NCBI RefSeq assembly: GCF_037031225.1
Contig: NZ_JAYEZN010000001.1
Location: forward strand, 2,976,001 to 3,040,000
DNA length: 64,000 nucleotides
Direction of reading: 5' to 3'
From: Halorientalis sp. LT38
GTDB taxonomy: Archaea; Halobacteriota; Halobacteria; Halobacteriales; Haloarculaceae
A program made the position numbers and the translations under genes. Under the pieces are notes generated by a model. It did not search any database. It worked only from the letters and a program-made list of their open reading frames with translations, and was not told the origin of the DNA. Position 1 is the first letter of the stretch, and each line of letters opens with the position of its first letter. Below, in pieces: positions 16,996 to 25,663 of this stretch.

Positions 16996-18357
16996 TCAGC
17001 GATCGGTCAGGATCGGCGTGCCGTCGGCCTTCGGCCCGAGGCGCGGGCCGAGCGTGTCGGCGCCCGGGTCCACCCGGCGGCGCTGTCGGTAATCGGTCGA
17101 GCGCTCGACGGGGATCCGGCCGATGGCGGCGATCATGTCGGCGTACTCCCGGACCGAGCGGAACTCGCCGTAGTCGCCGCCGGCGCGTTTGGTGATCTCC
17201 TCGGAGAGGATCGTCCCCATGAAGTCGTCGGCGCCGCAGGTGAGCATCTTCAGCCCCTGGGCGTCGCCGTATTTCACCCAGGAAGACTGAATATGGTCGA
17301 CGTTGTCGAGGTAGAGCCGGGAGACGGCGATCAGCAGTTCGTCCTCGTGGGTGGTCGCGCCGTTCTCCACCATCCCGCGCTCGGCCAGCGGCGTCTCCTC
17401 GTGGACGAAGGAGAGGGGCACGAACTCCGTGACGGCGTCGGTGCGGTCCTGTAGCTCCCGGATCCGGTCGAGGTGTAGCACCCTGTGGGCCTCGTTCTCG
17501 ACGTGGCCGTACATGATCGTCGCCGTCGTGTCGAGGCCCACCTCGGCGGCGGCCTCCATCGCCTCGAGCCACTCGCCGGTGTCGATCTTGCCGGGGCAGA
17601 TGACGTTTCGGACCTCGTCGACGAGGATCTCGGCGGCCGTCCCGGGAACCGAGTCGAGTCCAGCCGCCTGCAGCCGGCGGAACACCTCCTCGTAGGACCA
17701 GTCGGTGCCGCGGCGGGCGTGGTAGGCTTCCTCCGGCGTCATCGAGTGGACGTGGACGCCGTCGACGCTCATGGCCTCGATCTGCTCGACGTAGGTCGCG
17801 GGGTCTTTCTCGTACTCCCCGGGCGGGCGGTAGTTCAGGTCCTCGCGGTCGCTGGCCTCGAGGATCTCGCGGTGTTCGGCGTCGAGGGCGAAGGCCGGGT
17901 GGAGGCCGGACACCGAGGTCACCTCGTAGACCCCGCGCTCGGCGGCGTCGCGGACGATCTCGCGGGACTCGGCGGGCGTCTTGGTGAACCCGTCGTGGTC
18001 GTCCTGGTGGGACGCGCGGAACTGCTCGGAGCGGTCCTTGAAGTTACAGAACAGGCAACCGGTGTTGCAGGCGGTGGTGACGTTGTTGTTGAGGTTGGCG
18101 ACGAAGGTGACCTCCTCGCCGACCACCTCGGCGCGGCGGCGATCGGCGGCCTCGAGGACGCGCTCCTTGCGCTCGCGGTCGATCCCCGATCGGTCGGTCC
18201 CCGTCGTGAGCAGCTCGATCCCGTCCGCGACCGAGAGCCGATCGCCCGCGCGGGCCTTCGCGAGCGCGTTCTCGAACGACTGGTCGGTCTCGGGACGGTG
18301 CTCGAAGTCGAACTCGCCCCGGGGGACGTTGACCGACGGCGTGACCGCGTCAGACAT
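16996..18357 (-). CDS. cofH: Fo synthase subunit CofH
   Basis: A 453-residue radical SAM enzyme with CNTGCLFC (C97, C101, C104). It couples tyrosine-derived 4-hydroxyphenyl to 5-amino-6-ribitylaminouracil; CofG then closes the ring. The GLHPAF, HVHSMTPEE and VKYGDAQGLKML blocks are characteristic. ATG 18357 (MSDAVTPSVNV) is preferred to the longer frame at 18384. CofC, CofG and CofH thus lie within 6.5 kb, separated by a kinase and a regulator, with cofH on the other strand. The 288 bp before 16,996 hold only the HTH-10 promoter. Confidence 0.93.
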   Translation of the reverse strand: MSDAVTPSVNVPRGEFDFEHRPETDQSFENALAKARAGDRLSVADGIELLTTGTDRSGIDRERKERVLEAADRRRAEVVGEEVTFVANLNNNVTTACNTGCLFCNFKDRSEQFRASHQDDHDGFTKTPAESREIVRDAAERGVYEVTSVSGLHPAFALDAEHREILEASDREDLNYRPPGEYEKDPATYVEQIEAMSVDGVHVHSMTPEEAYHARRGTDWSYEEVFRRLQAAGLDSVPGTAAEILVDEVRNVICPGKIDTGEWLEAMEAAAEVGLDTTATIMYGHVENEAHRVLHLDRIRELQDRTDAVTEFVPLSFVHEETPLAERGMVENGATTHEDELLIAVSRLYLDNVDHIQSSWVKYGDAQGLKMLTCGADDFMGTILSEEITKRAGGDYGEFRSVREYADMIAAIGRIPVERSTDYRQRRRVDPGADTLGPRLGPKADGTPILTDR

Positions 18358-18459
18358 ACTGGCGGGCACGAGCGGGACGCTCAAATACGTGGCGGGTGCG
18401 GTAAGGCAGCGGCGTCGACCGGTCGAATCGACCGCTCGAGGCGCCGTCCGGACGGGCGA

Positions 18460-19758
18460 TCAGACGGCGGCTTCGGACGCCTCGACGGCGACGTCGTCGG
18501 GCAGCTCGTCGCGGGCGCGCTCGTATTCCTCGGGATCGGGGGACCGGAACTCCGCGGCGACTCGGCGGGCGCGGTCGTAGTGCTCGCGGGCCTCGTCGTA
18601 GGCTGCATCCGCCGCGGCCGCGTTGCCGTCCTTCCGCGCGGACTCGGCGCGGTCGACGGCCTGCTCGGCGCGCTCGCCGTGAGCCGCGGCGAGTTTCTGA
18701 GCGGCCCACTCGACCTGGAACCGGAGCGCCTCGGGGTCGCCGTCGAACACGTTTCCGTGGCGGAGGACGAGCGCCAGCGTCTCGTGGCTCTCCTCGAGCG
18801 CCCGTCGCCAGGCGTCGACGGCCGCGTCCGGATCCGCCACCTCGACCGCGCGCTCGCAGGCCTCGGTCGCCGACCGCAGCGGCGCCCCGCCGACCTCGGT
18901 GATGGCCTTCTCGACGCCGGCCACCTCGGCGGCCATGTCGTCTGCCTCGTGGTACTCGACGTCCTTCGAGAGGTCCATCGCGCGCTCGTACAGGGAGAGC
19001 GACCGGTCGTAGGTCTCGTAGGCCTCGAGGTAGTCGCCGTCGGTCCGCGCGGCCTCGGCCCCGGCGGCGAGGTGGCGCGCCCTGGTCCAGTGCGTGCGGA
19101 TGCGCGCCAGGGAGAGCCGCGTCTCGAGCTGGGCGATCCGGCGATGCATCGCGTGCTCGCCCTCACGGAAGTCCGCCGCAACCTGCCGGGCCTCCTCCAG
19201 TAACTCCTCGCTGCGAGAGATGGCCGTCTCCGCCGTCGCCGGGTCGCCGTCCTCCAGGTTGGACTCGACGGTCGAGACGTGTTCCCGGGCCTTCTCCAGG
19301 CGCCGGTCGACAGTCACCCAGTAGGAGATGGCCTGCTCGACGTATTCGCCGACCGGATCGAGGTCCTCGCGGCCGCCTTGCCAGAAGGTGTAGCGGTCGC
19401 TGGTCCGTGCGGTCAGCGTCACCCGGCTCTTGAGCATCCCGGTCTTGGTCTCGACCGACCGGATCTCCGTGTACGGCAGCGAGACGCTCCGATTGCGGCC
19501 GCTGCCCTCGTGGTTGCCGCCGACGACGAGCAGGACGCGCTCGTCGGTCACGGCGGCGACCGCGCTGTACTCGGAGCCCGGCGTGACGGTCCGCTCGCCG
19601 TCGCCGTCCTCGTGCTTGATTCCCTTTTTCTCGTTCGTCAGGACGTACGCCGGCGCTTCGGTCCCCTCGAAGTAGTCCTCGAGTGCCGCGTCCTCGAGGT
19701 AGCCGGCCCCACCGCCGTCCCTCGACACCGTTCGTTCGGCGTTGCTGCTGCCCCCCAT
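18460..19758 (-). CDS. PH-like domain plus helical repeats protein, paralog A
   Basis: A 432-residue acidic, soluble protein. Residues ~25-150 form a PH-like beta domain (VLTNEKKGIKHED..., VTDERVLLVVGG, SLPYTEIRSVETKTGMLKS). Residues ~150-425 are helical hairpins rich in Ala/Glu/Arg with TPR-like spacing. It is paralogous to the protein at 22,068: the NEKKG, VTDxRVL-VVG, PYTEI-GML and YVE-A blocks align in order, and both genes begin after a GATCACC-ATG leader. It follows the DNA methyltransferase with a 44-bp gap. Function unknown; a methyltransferase-associated role is inference. Confidence 0.8.
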   Translation of the reverse strand: MGGSSNAERTVSRDGGGAGYLEDAALEDYFEGTEAPAYVLTNEKKGIKHEDGDGERTVTPGSEYSAVAAVTDERVLLVVGGNHEGSGRNRSVSLPYTEIRSVETKTGMLKSRVTLTARTSDRYTFWQGGREDLDPVGEYVEQAISYWVTVDRRLEKAREHVSTVESNLEDGDPATAETAISRSEELLEEARQVAADFREGEHAMHRRIAQLETRLSLARIRTHWTRARHLAAGAEAARTDGDYLEAYETYDRSLSLYERAMDLSKDVEYHEADDMAAEVAGVEKAITEVGGAPLRSATEACERAVEVADPDAAVDAWRRALEESHETLALVLRHGNVFDGDPEALRFQVEWAAQKLAAAHGERAEQAVDRAESARKDGNAAAADAAYDEAREHYDRARRVAAEFRSPDPEEYERARDELPDDVAVEASEAAV

Positions 19759-19802
19759 GGTGATCCCGTAACTACCTACTGTTGACGCTCCCCCCTAATC
19801 AA

Positions 19803-21998
19803 TCACTCGCCCGTTACCTCCGCCGAGCCGACAGGTGCGCGGTCGGTCAGCCACGCCTCGACGAGTCGATCGATCTCGGCCTCGATGGCCGACAGCGCCG
19901 GTGACTCGGGATCCGGGCCCCCGTCACCGTCCGCCCGCTGGGCGTCGGCCACGAGTTCGTGGGCCCGGATCGACAGGTCGGCCAGCCGATCGCTGTGCGG
20001 GCAGGCCGCCGGGTCCGGCAGTCGCAACTCGGAGACCACGGACTTCGTGAGGCTCGCCTTCCCGTTCGAGGAGAGGTCACGGAGCGTCCGCTGGTAGGGC
20101 GCGGAGTTGAGCAACGCACAGAGGAAGTGCGCCGTTCGGCGGTCGTCCGCGGCGACGAACATGTAGTGATCCCCTGGAATGGCCTGTCGCTCGCCAAGGT
20201 CGGGATCCGTCCGCGTCGACACGACGGTGAAGTCGGGCTTGAACCCCAGCCGACACCACGCGATCTTGTAGTCGGCCCAGGTGTAGGCTCCGAGTCCGAA
20301 CACGGAGTAGAAGGGGCCGTGATCCAGCCAGGACGACGAGCGGTCGGTCAGTTGCTCCCTGTGGTCCCGGAGGTAGGCGTAGGCGTCCGGATACTCCCGC
20401 TGCAGGCGCTCCTCGTTGTCCTCGCCCGCCTGCCGCTGGGGCACCAGCCGAAGGTCGTGGCCGGTCAGCCCCCACTTCCGCACGTGTCGCGACTTCAGGT
20501 ACGGGTAGACCAGGTCGTCCTCGATCCGGTCGAGGGCCTCGCGCTCCAGCCCGAAGACGGCGTTGGCGTCGTCTTTCAGCCCGTGTCTGATCTCGTGGTC
20601 GCAGGGGCCGAGCGCCGCCCGCTCCGCGTCGGCCCGGAGCCACGGCGTCGACGGATCGTCCGGCGCGAGCGGCACGAGTTCGGTCGCCGTCGCCGTCGCG
20701 CTCTCATGCAGGGCCGACAGCGACCCGAAGTCAGCCGAGTCCTCACCGGCGGTCCAGACCGTCGCGGGGACCGGGAAGGACGCCTGCGCGTCGGCCGCGA
20801 ACGCGTAGACGGCCGCGTTCGCGCCGACTTCGGGGAAGGGCGTCAGCGCCGAGAGGTCCTGCACGTCCCGCAGATCCAGTGCCCGATCACCCACGCGAAG
20901 CCGGCGCAGGACCGCGCCCGCGGGCCCCCGCATCAGGTCGCGTTTCAGGACGAACGCCGCCGCCCCACCCTCCCGGAGGTACCGGTGGACGCAGACCCAG
21001 GCGAAGGGTACCGAGACGTCGTCGTTGCTGTGGCCCAGGCGGGCCGTCACCCCGTCGTGGGGCTGCAGATCCAGTCGGTCGACGTACTCCGCTCGCCAGC
21101 GGTCCTTGAGCCGCTCGGAGAGTCGCTCCCAGGGAACCCACGGCGGATTTCCGACGAGGGCATCGAACGACGCATCGAGCGAGGCACCGCGAACCCGGAT
21201 CTCGTCGTCGCGTGTCAGCGCGAGCGCGTCGGTCAGGAACACGGGGAGGGCGACCGACTCGCGGTCCGCGGCCTCGAGTTCGTCGAACAGGGCCACCGCG
21301 TAGGAGAGCGTCGCGCTCTTGACGGCGACGGGGTTCACGTCGATGCCCACGACGGAATCGGTCGCGGCGTCGAGGAACGATTCGGAGTCGCCCGTCCAGC
21401 CCTCGCGTTTCCGCTCCAGCGCGGCCGTCAGGAAGACGCCGGAGCCACAGCCCGGATCGAGGACCGTCGCGTCCGCGACCGTCTCGGGGAGCGACTCCAG
21501 CGCCAGGTCGGCGACGGCGCGCGGGGTGTAGAATTCGCCCAGCGCGAGGCGGACCGCGTGCGGGACCACCTCGGCGTAGAGATCCCGGAGGCGGTCGGGT
21601 GTGAGCCGCCCAAGGTCGCGCTCCCGGACCGATTCGAGCACCTGCTCGCGCCCGCGGTCCGGCGGCAGGATTTCGTCGTGCAAATCGCCGAACGCGCCGC
21701 CCGTCGCGCCCGTGTTCGTGCCCGGTTCCCGATTCGCGATCGCCGTCCCCGTACTGCCTTCGACGGCATCGAGCAGGCAGTCCAGCAGGTAGTCGACGTA
21801 CAGCGTCTCGACGAACGCCGCATCGACGGGGTCGTCGACTGCCATCTCGGCGAACACGTCGCCGTGGCTGGTCCGGACGAACGACGCCCAGCGGTCCCTC
21901 GCGGTGGCGACGGCGCCGCCCTCGGACAGTCGGTCCCGGGCGCTACTGACGTAGGTCCTTCTGTGCTCGTCGACGTCGACGTCCCGGAACGGGCCCAT
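19803..21998 (-). CDS. N6-adenine DNA methyltransferase with target-recognition region
   Basis: A 731-residue class I methyltransferase. LGEFYTPR (153-160) introduces the SAM fold, DPGCGSGVFL (181-190) is motif I, and GNPPWVPW (283-290) carries the NPPW catalytic motif of gamma-type m6A enzymes. The C-terminal half (about 450-700), with LKSRHVRKWG and LNSAPYQRTLR, resembles the target-recognition part of Eco57I/PglX-like enzymes. No PD-ExK nuclease or helicase motif is visible, so it is probably methylation only. It lies between two paralogous PH-like proteins, all on one strand with gaps of 44 and 69 bp. The recognition site is unknown. Confidence 0.88.
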   Translation of the reverse strand: MGPFRDVDVDEHRRTYVSSARDRLSEGGAVATARDRWASFVRTSHGDVFAEMAVDDPVDAAFVETLYVDYLLDCLLDAVEGSTGTAIANREPGTNTGATGGAFGDLHDEILPPDRGREQVLESVRERDLGRLTPDRLRDLYAEVVPHAVRLALGEFYTPRAVADLALESLPETVADATVLDPGCGSGVFLTAALERKREGWTGDSESFLDAATDSVVGIDVNPVAVKSATLSYAVALFDELEAADRESVALPVFLTDALALTRDDEIRVRGASLDASFDALVGNPPWVPWERLSERLKDRWRAEYVDRLDLQPHDGVTARLGHSNDDVSVPFAWVCVHRYLREGGAAAFVLKRDLMRGPAGAVLRRLRVGDRALDLRDVQDLSALTPFPEVGANAAVYAFAADAQASFPVPATVWTAGEDSADFGSLSALHESATATATELVPLAPDDPSTPWLRADAERAALGPCDHEIRHGLKDDANAVFGLEREALDRIEDDLVYPYLKSRHVRKWGLTGHDLRLVPQRQAGEDNEERLQREYPDAYAYLRDHREQLTDRSSSWLDHGPFYSVFGLGAYTWADYKIAWCRLGFKPDFTVVSTRTDPDLGERQAIPGDHYMFVAADDRRTAHFLCALLNSAPYQRTLRDLSSNGKASLTKSVVSELRLPDPAACPHSDRLADLSIRAHELVADAQRADGDGGPDPESPALSAIEAEIDRLVEAWLTDRAPVGSAEVTGE

Positions 21999-22067
21999 TC
22001 GGTCGCGAGTTCGGCGGGACCTGACAAATAACCCTCGTCCGCAGTGTGCGGCCGGACGACCGGCGGC

Positions 22068-23456
22068 TCAGTCGTTCGAGAGCCCGCGCGTCCGCCGGTC
22101 CCCGTCCGACATGTCGCCGACGAACTCGAACCCGTCGGCGGCCGCGGACTCGGCGGCCTCGATCCGGTCTCCGAGCGCGTCGCGCGCCGCCTCCAGTTCC
22201 GGGGTCAGTCCGGGCTTCAGTTCGCTCGCGACGGCGAGGGCCGCCTCGATCTCGGCCCGGGCGTCCTCGTAGGCGGCGATCGCCGCGTCCGGCCGGTTCG
22301 TCGCGAGGCAGTGATCGCCCGCGACGCGGTGGCGGTCGGCGAGCGACCGACGGGTCGTGACTACCTGTCCCGCGATGGTCTCGACGCGCTCGCGCAGTTC
22401 GTCGCTGTCGCCGGCGAACCGACTGTCGTCGCTGCCCCAGTCCAGGACCAGTGCGGTCTGGTAGCGTTCGAGCGCGCGTTCGAGCCGTTCGGCGGTGACT
22501 TTCGGATCGTCGACCTCGCGAGCCCGCTCGTAGGCCGTCTCGGCGCGTCCGAGCGGCGACTTCGAGAGGCGATCGAGCGTCCGCGTCACCGCGTCGGCGC
22601 TCTCGCGGATCTCCGTCTGTTCCGGGAAGTCGTGCTCGCGCGCGACGTCGAGTGCGCGCTCGTACTGGCTGCGCGCCTGCAGGTAGGTCTCGTAGGCGTC
22701 GTCGTAGCGCTCCTGGCGCCAGTGGTCGCTGGCGGTCGTCTCGTGGGCCTCGGCCCGTGAGACGTGAACGTCCATCACCGCCGCGTCGAGGCGGCGCTCG
22801 GCCCGGTGGATTCGCTCCCAGACCGCGTCGGTGCGGTCGGTGGTCAGTTCCGGGGCCTTTCGCTGTGCGACTTCGAGGTGATCCCGTGCCGTGCCGGCCG
22901 CATCGCGCGCGGCCTCGTGGTCACGCTCCTCCAGATGGCTCGCCACGTCGGCGAGGTGTCGGTTGGCGTGGCTGAGCTGGCTCTCGACCCGCGACCAGAC
23001 GACGGCGGCCCGTTCGACGTACTCGGCCGCCGGCTCGACGTCGACCGAGCGGCGGAGCGCGAAGCGCCACCTGACGCCCTCGGTCGTCCAGACGTCCAGT
23101 CCGTTCCGCAGCATTCCGCCGCGGGTCTTGACGTCCTCGATCTCCGTGTAGGGGACGGCCACGGACTTGTCGCCGTCCGCGCCGCCGTCCCCGACGACGA
23201 ACAGGACGCGCGTGTCGGTCACCGCGAGGATGGCCCGGTAGCCGTCGCCCGGCGTGTACGCCGTCGCGCCGTCGTCGGCCTCCCGGCGAACGCCCTTTTT
23301 CTCGTTCGATAATAGAAACGCCACGCGTTCGGACTCGCCCAGGTACTCGATGAGGGGCCGGTCGCGGAGGTAGCCACTCGCGAAGACGCCGCCGCTACCG
23401 GTCCCAGTGAGCAACTCCTCGTCGTCGATCGCGTTCTCGTCCTGGGAAGCCAACAT
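22068..23456 (-). CDS. PH-like domain plus helical repeats protein, paralog B
   Basis: A 462-residue acidic, soluble protein and the first gene of the methyltransferase cassette. The PH-like part (about 40-165) shows LLSNEKKGVRREA, VTDTRVLFVVGDG and PYTEIEDVKTRGGML, block by block like paralog A. Helical repeats fill ~165-440 (ESQLSHANRHLADVASHLEE..., YLQARSQYERALDVA). The frame opens at a GTG (23471); ATG 23456 is chosen because both paralogs have GTAGGT...GATCACC directly before ATG. Neither copy has a transmembrane segment or enzyme motif. Confidence 0.8.
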   Translation of the reverse strand: MLASQDENAIDDEELLTGTGSGGVFASGYLRDRPLIEYLGESERVAFLLSNEKKGVRREADDGATAYTPGDGYRAILAVTDTRVLFVVGDGGADGDKSVAVPYTEIEDVKTRGGMLRNGLDVWTTEGVRWRFALRRSVDVEPAAEYVERAAVVWSRVESQLSHANRHLADVASHLEERDHEAARDAAGTARDHLEVAQRKAPELTTDRTDAVWERIHRAERRLDAAVMDVHVSRAEAHETTASDHWRQERYDDAYETYLQARSQYERALDVAREHDFPEQTEIRESADAVTRTLDRLSKSPLGRAETAYERAREVDDPKVTAERLERALERYQTALVLDWGSDDSRFAGDSDELRERVETIAGQVVTTRRSLADRHRVAGDHCLATNRPDAAIAAYEDARAEIEAALAVASELKPGLTPELEAARDALGDRIEAAESAAADGFEFVGDMSDGDRRTRGLSND

Positions 23457-23649
23457 GGTGATCTCGCACACCTACAATGAATCTGATTGATAATGAGTCA
23501 TACGCTCGCTCCAGCCCGCGTCCGACGATGAATTTATCAGATGGTTCGAAAAATAAATTCTCACAGTACGCGAACGGAGCCGAAGTGTGCCACAGCGCCG
23601 ACGTCTGTCTGACTGGGGTTTAGGTACTGTCGTCTCCCTGGTAGGTGGT

Positions 23650-23847
23650 ATGCCACGGTTGATGCTGGACCTGCCCGACGAACTCAGACGGCCGGGCCCT
23701 GGTCCCGAGAGCGCCGAAAACCAGACGGAAGACGGTCGGGCGCAGACGCGCGATCCGACCGAGACGGTGACTGCGAGCGGGCAGCCGGTCGGCGGCCCGC
23801 GCGTGGTCCGCTGGCACCGCTGCTGGGCCGGGACCGACGGTCAGTAA
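23650..23847 (+). CDS. Possible small protein of 65 residues
   Basis: Within the 384-bp gap between paralog B and the actin-like gene, the ATG at 23650 opens MPRLMLDLPDELRRPGPG..., a polar, proline- and arginine-containing protein without motifs. TTTAGG about 29 bp upstream could be a TATA element for a leaderless transcript. The opposite strand is also open here, so it may be non-coding. The rest of the gap holds A/T-rich promoter sequence for paralog B (TTATCA and AAATAAATTC around 23,490-23,560). Confidence 0.3.
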   Translation: MPRLMLDLPDELRRPGPGPESAENQTEDGRAQTRDPTETVTASGQPVGGPRVVRWHRCWAGTDGQ

Positions 23848-24899
23848 CTGTCGCTCTCGATGAGGTGGGCCGCGATGCGCTGTGCGCCGACGGTCGCCGA
23901 GAGGTCGGGCCGGTCGGCCGAGACGGCTGTCACGTCACGGTTGAGTTCGTCGCTCAGGCGTTCCTCGAACTCCCCGACGATACCTGGGACGCAGGCCATC
24001 CCGCCCGTCAGGACGACCGGCTGGTCCAGCGCGAGCTTGTACACCTTCATGTGGTCGTTGGCCAGTTCCGGCAGGAAGGTGTTCGCGATCTCGTCGACGG
24101 CCTCGTCGAGGTAGTCGTTGCAGGCGTCCATGACGCTGCGCTCGATGGTGAACTCGTGGGCGCCGCCGCCGGGCTGTTGAATCACGTCGGTGAACGGCTC
24201 GAAGTCGACGAAGTCGGCGTGTTCTTCCTTGTACTCCCGGGCGGTCGTCTTGTCGATGTTGACCCGGCCCTGGGTCTCCTCTTCGACGTTGTTCTCGATC
24301 ATCCGGTCGACCTCGTTGCCCGTCACGGCGCCGGTCGCGAAGGGGGCGAGCTGCTCGCCGCGGCGGTAGGCCGAGGCCTCCAGGTTCGTCGAACCCATGT
24401 TGACCGAACAGAAGATCTCCTCGATGGCCTGCAGATCTTCGCCCAGCGCGGGAATCGACCCGCAGAGCGATTCGGGGTAGCTCTGGACGAGTTCGCCCCC
24501 GATGGCGCTCTCCTCGATGACGGATTCGAGGTTCGCCAGTCCCTTCTCGTTGTCGATGGTCGGGATGGCGTAGACGACGACGCTGTCCTCGGGGACCTCG
24601 TGTTCGGCGATCAGCGCGTCGAAGAACTTCTTGGTCAGTTCCGCGCGGTCGTCGTCCTCCGGGAGCCCCGAGCGGAGCATGAACTCAGCGCGGTCGGGGT
24701 ACTCGGTCGCGGCCTCGTCGCCGTAGAGGACGCGCTCCTCGCCAGTGATCGGGTCGTCGTAGGTCGCCAGACAGGTGAGCGTCCGGATCGTCTCCAGCCC
24801 GCCATCGCCGTCCGGGAGGGCGATCACCGTTCGCGTGCTGCCCAGCTTGACCCCGACCGGAACCGGTCCGTCCGACGTCGCCGTCTCGTCATCGCTCAT
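23841..24899 (-). CDS. Actin-fold protein, haloarchaeal cytoskeletal type (volactin/salactin-like)
   Basis: A 352-residue actin/Hsp70-fold protein. Phosphate-1 loop VGVKLGSTRT (residues 15-24), phosphate-2 loop CSVNMGSTN in the middle, adenosine motif VVLTGGMACVPGI near the C terminus. The positions usually held by Asp in the two phosphate loops are Lys and Asn, so nucleotide hydrolysis may be altered. Haloarchaeal actin homologs (volactin of Haloferax, salactin of Halobacterium) are of this kind; I cannot tell which group. It is just downstream of an ArlD/E-domain gene on the same strand (101-bp gap). Confidence 0.8.
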   Translation of the reverse strand: MSDDETATSDGPVPVGVKLGSTRTVIALPDGDGGLETIRTLTCLATYDDPITGEERVLYGDEAATEYPDRAEFMLRSGLPEDDDRAELTKKFFDALIAEHEVPEDSVVVYAIPTIDNEKGLANLESVIEESAIGGELVQSYPESLCGSIPALGEDLQAIEEIFCSVNMGSTNLEASAYRRGEQLAPFATGAVTGNEVDRMIENNVEEETQGRVNIDKTTAREYKEEHADFVDFEPFTDVIQQPGGGAHEFTIERSVMDACNDYLDEAVDEIANTFLPELANDHMKVYKLALDQPVVLTGGMACVPGIVGEFEERLSDELNRDVTAVSADRPDLSATVGAQRIAAHLIESDSY

Positions 24900-25000
24900 G
24901 ATCGGCAGGCGGTACTCACGGCTGTGGTAAATATTCTCTCCCTATACTCGGGATCGAAACACGGAGACGGATCGGTCGGGGGACAGAGGCCGACCGGAAA

Positions 25001-25528
25001 TCACTGCATCGAGACGAGGCGCGCGACGTAGACGAGACTGAGTCGGTGGTCGTCGGCGGTGCCGCCGCGAGGTTCCTCGGCGGGACTCTCGAGGCCGAGC
25101 AGGTAGTCGTTGAGGTCGGCGGCGACGTTTTCGGTGAGCCAGCCGACCGACTCGTAGAACTGGATCGCCTCGCTCGTGCCCTGGTAGCCGAAGTTCGTCA
25201 GCAGGAACTCGAGCCACTCGAAGACGACGTACTCCGCGCCGTAGCTCTCGGGGAGCGCGTCGAGGTACGGCTTCGTCAGATCGTCGGCGCCCGCCTCCAG
25301 CGGGAGCAGTTCGCGGTAGAGGCCGTCCTGAAACCGGTCTCTGGCGTCGGTCTCCGGTTCGAGACTGCCCCAGCCGTTGCCTTCCGGCCGGGCGCCGTCG
25401 TCGCCGTCGCTCGTCGGTGGGGTTCGTGCGTCGCCGCCGTCACCGCCGGACTGGCGCGGGCCGTCACCGCGTTCCCGCGCCATCTTCCGGAGTTCGTCGA
25501 GGTCGTAATCGCGTGGATTGATCGTCAT
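25001..25528 (-). CDS. ArlD/E (FlaD/E) domain protein, stand-alone
   Basis: A 175-residue protein with a disordered, Gly/Asp-rich N-terminal half and a C-terminal Arch_fla_DE domain from about residue 85 (KPYLDALPESYGAEYVVFEW, then LLTNFGYQGTSEAI and YYESVGWL-type repeats, here FYESVGWLTENV). The domain is the one that links the archaellum motor to chemotaxis proteins in Euryarchaeota. Here it is not in an arl operon but directly upstream of the actin-like gene. It could be a scaffold for polar assemblies; that role is inference. Confidence 0.82.
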   Translation of the reverse strand: MTINPRDYDLDELRKMARERGDGPRQSGGDGGDARTPPTSDGDDGARPEGNGWGSLEPETDARDRFQDGLYRELLPLEAGADDLTKPYLDALPESYGAEYVVFEWLEFLLTNFGYQGTSEAIQFYESVGWLTENVAADLNDYLLGLESPAEEPRGGTADDHRLSLVYVARLVSMQ

Positions 25529-25663
25529 GTGTCCGTTACCCGGATATTCCGGCCCCAGTATGTTAAACCTTACACCCGTCCGAGCGCCGTCTGTGGGTTC
25601 TCTCCGGCGGAAATCGGCTCGCGTCTGTCGCGTGTCCGACGGACGTCTGTCGGTGGGCGTCCA

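Noticed and set aside
19959-22031. Long plus-strand open frame (690 codons) opposite the DNA methyltransferase
   Set aside because: It is antisense to a gene with clear motifs, is very rich in Arg, Gly and Val, and has no domain. Long antisense frames are expected in DNA of this GC content.
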